Source of the DNA: Calycina herbarum
Taxonomy: Eukaryota; Ascomycota; Leotiomycetes; Helotiales; Pezizellaceae
DNA: 64,000 bases
Reading direction: 5' to 3'
Assembly: GCA_001414485.1 (NCBI GenBank)
Contig: LLEY01000152.1
Span: forward strand, 85,420 to 149,419
In this document: piece after piece, positions 61,767-64,000 of the stretch
Numbering within the stretch: the first letter of the stretch is position 1
Layout of the letters: the number at the start of each line of letters is the position of its first letter
The notes under the pieces: generated by a model
Told to the model about the DNA's origin: nothing
Databases searched by the model: none
What the model saw: only the letters and a program-made list of their open reading frames with translations
Made by a program: the position numbers and the translations under genes

Positions 61767-63635
61767 ATGGCGGGTTATGATCATATGCCCTTGGCTTCGC
61801 CCACCTCGAATTCAATCGATATCATACCATTGAGCGCATCCTTCCCAGCCCAACTGCAAATGGGCACAATGGATCCATTCGATAATGATCTGAATTTCAA
61901 GGGAGGGAACATGTTGTATGTGCAGGAGAAGAATCCATCTGTCATCTATCGCCCTGTCATCTTGCCAATTCCACTCCCACTCTTTGGCAGAACATGTTCA
62001 TAGCTCAATGCTGACCTTTGGAAAGTGGCCACAATAGAGACGACCTAAATTCCAATACCCCCTCTATCCCTTTTACGCCCACCTACGAAAACTCCGATGC
62101 CTTCTCGAGTACCTTCGAAGACCCATTCTCCTACCCCTCTGCGCCCTTCGATACCCTCCTCGAACAAAGTAATAATAATAACAACAATAACAACAACAAC
62201 AATACCCAACCATGCGAGACCTTTCTGCAGGCGCTGGACCATAAACTCCTGGGTTTCAGCGCGCCAATCATAAAAGCCCCAATACTCAATGACTGCGGAC
62301 AAACCTGGCCTCAGATGTCAGCAGAACTATACGGCATGTTTTTTGTGGCAGAAGATGTCTTTGAGGGTGAGCCAACTGGAAGGCCCACGGAACTGACTTG
62401 CTATCGACGCAATCTTTTCCAGATATCGGGGACTATATCTTTGTCGAGGAACATATCGCATATTCTCAACGAGAAGGGACAACAAATCCCAATTTATGAG
62501 CTTTCTGCCACCCTTTCTGCGAGAGAGAGTATTGAGGGGAATCGTACAGAGATCATTTCGGTACCTTGGAAAACCGCTGCTGGTGCGTCGAGTGAGGCTA
62601 AAGCTGGAGGCGCCCCTCCTGTTTGGCCTCTGAATCTGAGCATAAATCCCGAGTTGGATCCCAGTGCGGTGTCAATTCCAATTGCTTGGAAGAGACTCCA
62701 ATTCAAACATGCGACTGCAAATAACGGAAGGAGGAAAGGATTGCAACAGAATTATGTGATTCGGATCAACTTGGTCGCAACAATTCCTACAGGAGAAACC
62801 GTTAATTTGGCAGAAATTCAGAGTGGACCAATTATTGTTCGGGGACGAAGTCCAAGGAATTTTGACAGTAGTAAGGATGTTCCACTTAGTGAAAAGAAAT
62901 CGGATACGAAACAGAAGACTATGAGTGATGTATCGCAGACACCTCAGGTGAAGGTTGACCCTGGGGCCACGAATAACTCGTATCGGCATTATGCTTTGAA
63001 TCAATTACATGTTTGTCTCCCTCAACATCCAATTAATTTTTGAAAAGAAACTGACAAGCTACAGCAACCACTGGATCTCCCTGAATGGTCCAACTCGATT
63101 TCACCAATACCCTCTGTCTCGAGTCCCGAATCCAATCGACCATCTAAAAAACCAACACTAGCCTCGAGTTCGGTCACTCGACCGCCTGTCCCAAGATGGA
63201 ACAGCGACACCAAAGGGAAGAAGAAGAAGAAAGCACAAGTGGCACCTGTAGATCTCTCACTTGCGGACGAGGAAACGGGACGGAATGATACTTCACGAAG
63301 TGAGAGAACGAGTGCTGGGGAAAGGAGCCCGGATGCGAGGAAGAAGAATAGTGCTACTCATTTGGGGAGTCCGCTTGAGAATGCGGATTTGTTGTATGAG
63401 TATTTCCCGTTGAGTGTTGATGATTGGTGAGTTTTTGAATTCCTGAAAGAAAAAACCCTCCAGATGGGGAGGGGCCGGGGGGGGGGAAGAAAGGGAGAGA
63501 TTTGCTAACGAGAGTAGGATGCCGCCTGTCGATGCTATTTATCGACCGCATGTTGTGCATCATATTCATCCTCCGGATATGATGGCGCAGCAGGTGAAGG
63601 TTAAGCAGAAGAGATATTTTTCGGCGGAAAATTGA
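61767..63635 (+). CDS. ron1: Ndt80/PhoG-type transcription factor, regulator of GlcNAc use
   Basis: Exons 61767-61915, 62038-63010, 63065-63426 and 63518-63635 give 533 residues. The Ndt80-type Ig-fold DNA-binding domain covers about residues 100-320: FFVAEDVFEGEPT, LTCYRRNLFQISGTISL, then RLQFKHATANNGRRKG, QNYVIRINLVA and SGPIIVRGRSP, the classic closing block. An 11-Asn run (62,171-62,203) precedes it. The tail is Ser/Lys-rich with a KKKKK stretch and ends in an acidic-aromatic LLYEYFPLSVDDW then MPPVDAIYRPHVVHH. Ron1 in Trichoderma activates the GlcNAc genes, and linkage here suggests the same. Intron 2 uses a GTTTGT donor. The start is uncertain: ATG 61767 is first in frame, but ATGs 93 and 102 bases later are possible. 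Confidence 0.9.
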
Positions 63636-64000
63636 ACGGGGATGAGGACGCTTGAAGCACGATTATCGAAAGTATGGTCTTGTGTGAAATATTGAGCGAA
63701 GGGTCTGGCTACAAACCTGGACGATGTTGAGAAAGCAACGACGAGCGACCAATGTATGTGTGTAAAGACAGTGCACGCTTGTTGCAAGACTTATGTATTA
63801 GTGACCGTTGAGAAGAGCGAGAAGACGATAACCAGTGGGATGGAAATTTACACGAGGTATGGGTTGGGCTTTTGATTTGATACCCGGGGAGAATAGGATA
63901 ACAATGATATAGATGGGTTACTAGGAGATTCAAATTATGATCAACATTGAAGATCTAGTTTTTAGGACCTAGTGATGGACGGGGGGGGGGGGGGGGGGGG
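63636..64000. other. 3' flank of ron1, ends in poly-G
   Basis: 365 bp with no gene. The last 20 bases (63,981-64,000) are all G, so the window ends inside a homopolymer. This may be an assembly or gap edge. Confidence 0.6.

Noticed and set aside
62045..62302. Minus-strand ORF opposite ron1 with a poly-Val/Ile run
   Set aside because: Mirror of the Asn-repeat coding strand.
1..64000. tRNA, 5S rRNA, large rRNA, CRISPR array
   Set aside because: No cloverleaf, B-box-like core or fungal 5S sequence was recognised by eye, and CRISPR arrays are not expected in a fungal nuclear genome. A tRNA scan would be the decisive test.

Overview
The window is nuclear DNA of a filamentous ascomycete (Pezizomycotina). 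Genes are split by short GT-AG introns of 41 to 241 bp with CTAAC/CTGAC-like branch points. The proteins are fungal in type (Zn2Cys6 factor, Ndt80-like factor, VPS35, VPS37). A 12.6-kb AT-rich island carries the mark of repeat-induced point mutation (RIP). A Leotiomycetes (Helotiales-like) origin is my guess and not proven by the sequence. Every gene model here was spliced by hand from reading-frame continuity, splice sites and family motifs.

Region 1 (1-27,845) is ordinary gene space with wide intergenic gaps. It holds the 3' end of a Ser/Thr-rich protein gene, VPS35 (retromer), a membrane-anchored M28 metallopeptidase of the glutamate carboxypeptidase II/transferrin-receptor type, an F-box protein, VPS37 (ESCRT-I), a D-amino-acid oxidase with a C-terminal peroxisome signal, a three-exon small secreted cysteine-containing protein, and a tentative 38-residue split microgene.

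Region 2 (27,846-40,447) is a nest of transposons that can be taken apart to the base. An outer terminal-inverted-repeat element (core about 1.18 kb) was hit by a solo LTR (ATTAC duplication) and by two Fot1/pogo-like DNA transposons (TA duplications). Each of these is exactly 1,878 bp once later insertions are removed. The second was split by a full-length Ty3/Gypsy chromodomain retrotransposon (453-bp LTRs, GTAAT duplication). That element's integrase was in turn split by a 427-bp solo LTR (CCGTT duplication). All are degraded, mostly by RIP-type C-to-T/G-to-A changes, except for a little-mutated patch around the innermost LTR.

Region 3 (40,448-64,000) begins with a six-exon Zn2Cys6-like transcription factor beside the transposon island. 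A repeat-rich gap follows, then a compact N-acetylglucosamine (GlcNAc) use cluster: nag3 (GH3 N-acetylglucosaminidase fused to a GNAT domain), dac1 (GlcNAc-6-P deacetylase), dam1 (glucosamine-6-P deaminase), hxk3 (GlcNAc-kinase-type hexokinase) and ron1 (Ndt80-like regulator). Together they would release GlcNAc from chitin fragments, phosphorylate it, deacetylate it and deaminate it to fructose-6-phosphate plus ammonia, under a linked regulator. nag3/dac1 and dam1/hxk3 are each divergent pairs. The transporter gene ngt1, part of this cluster in Trichoderma, is not seen before the window ends in a run of G.
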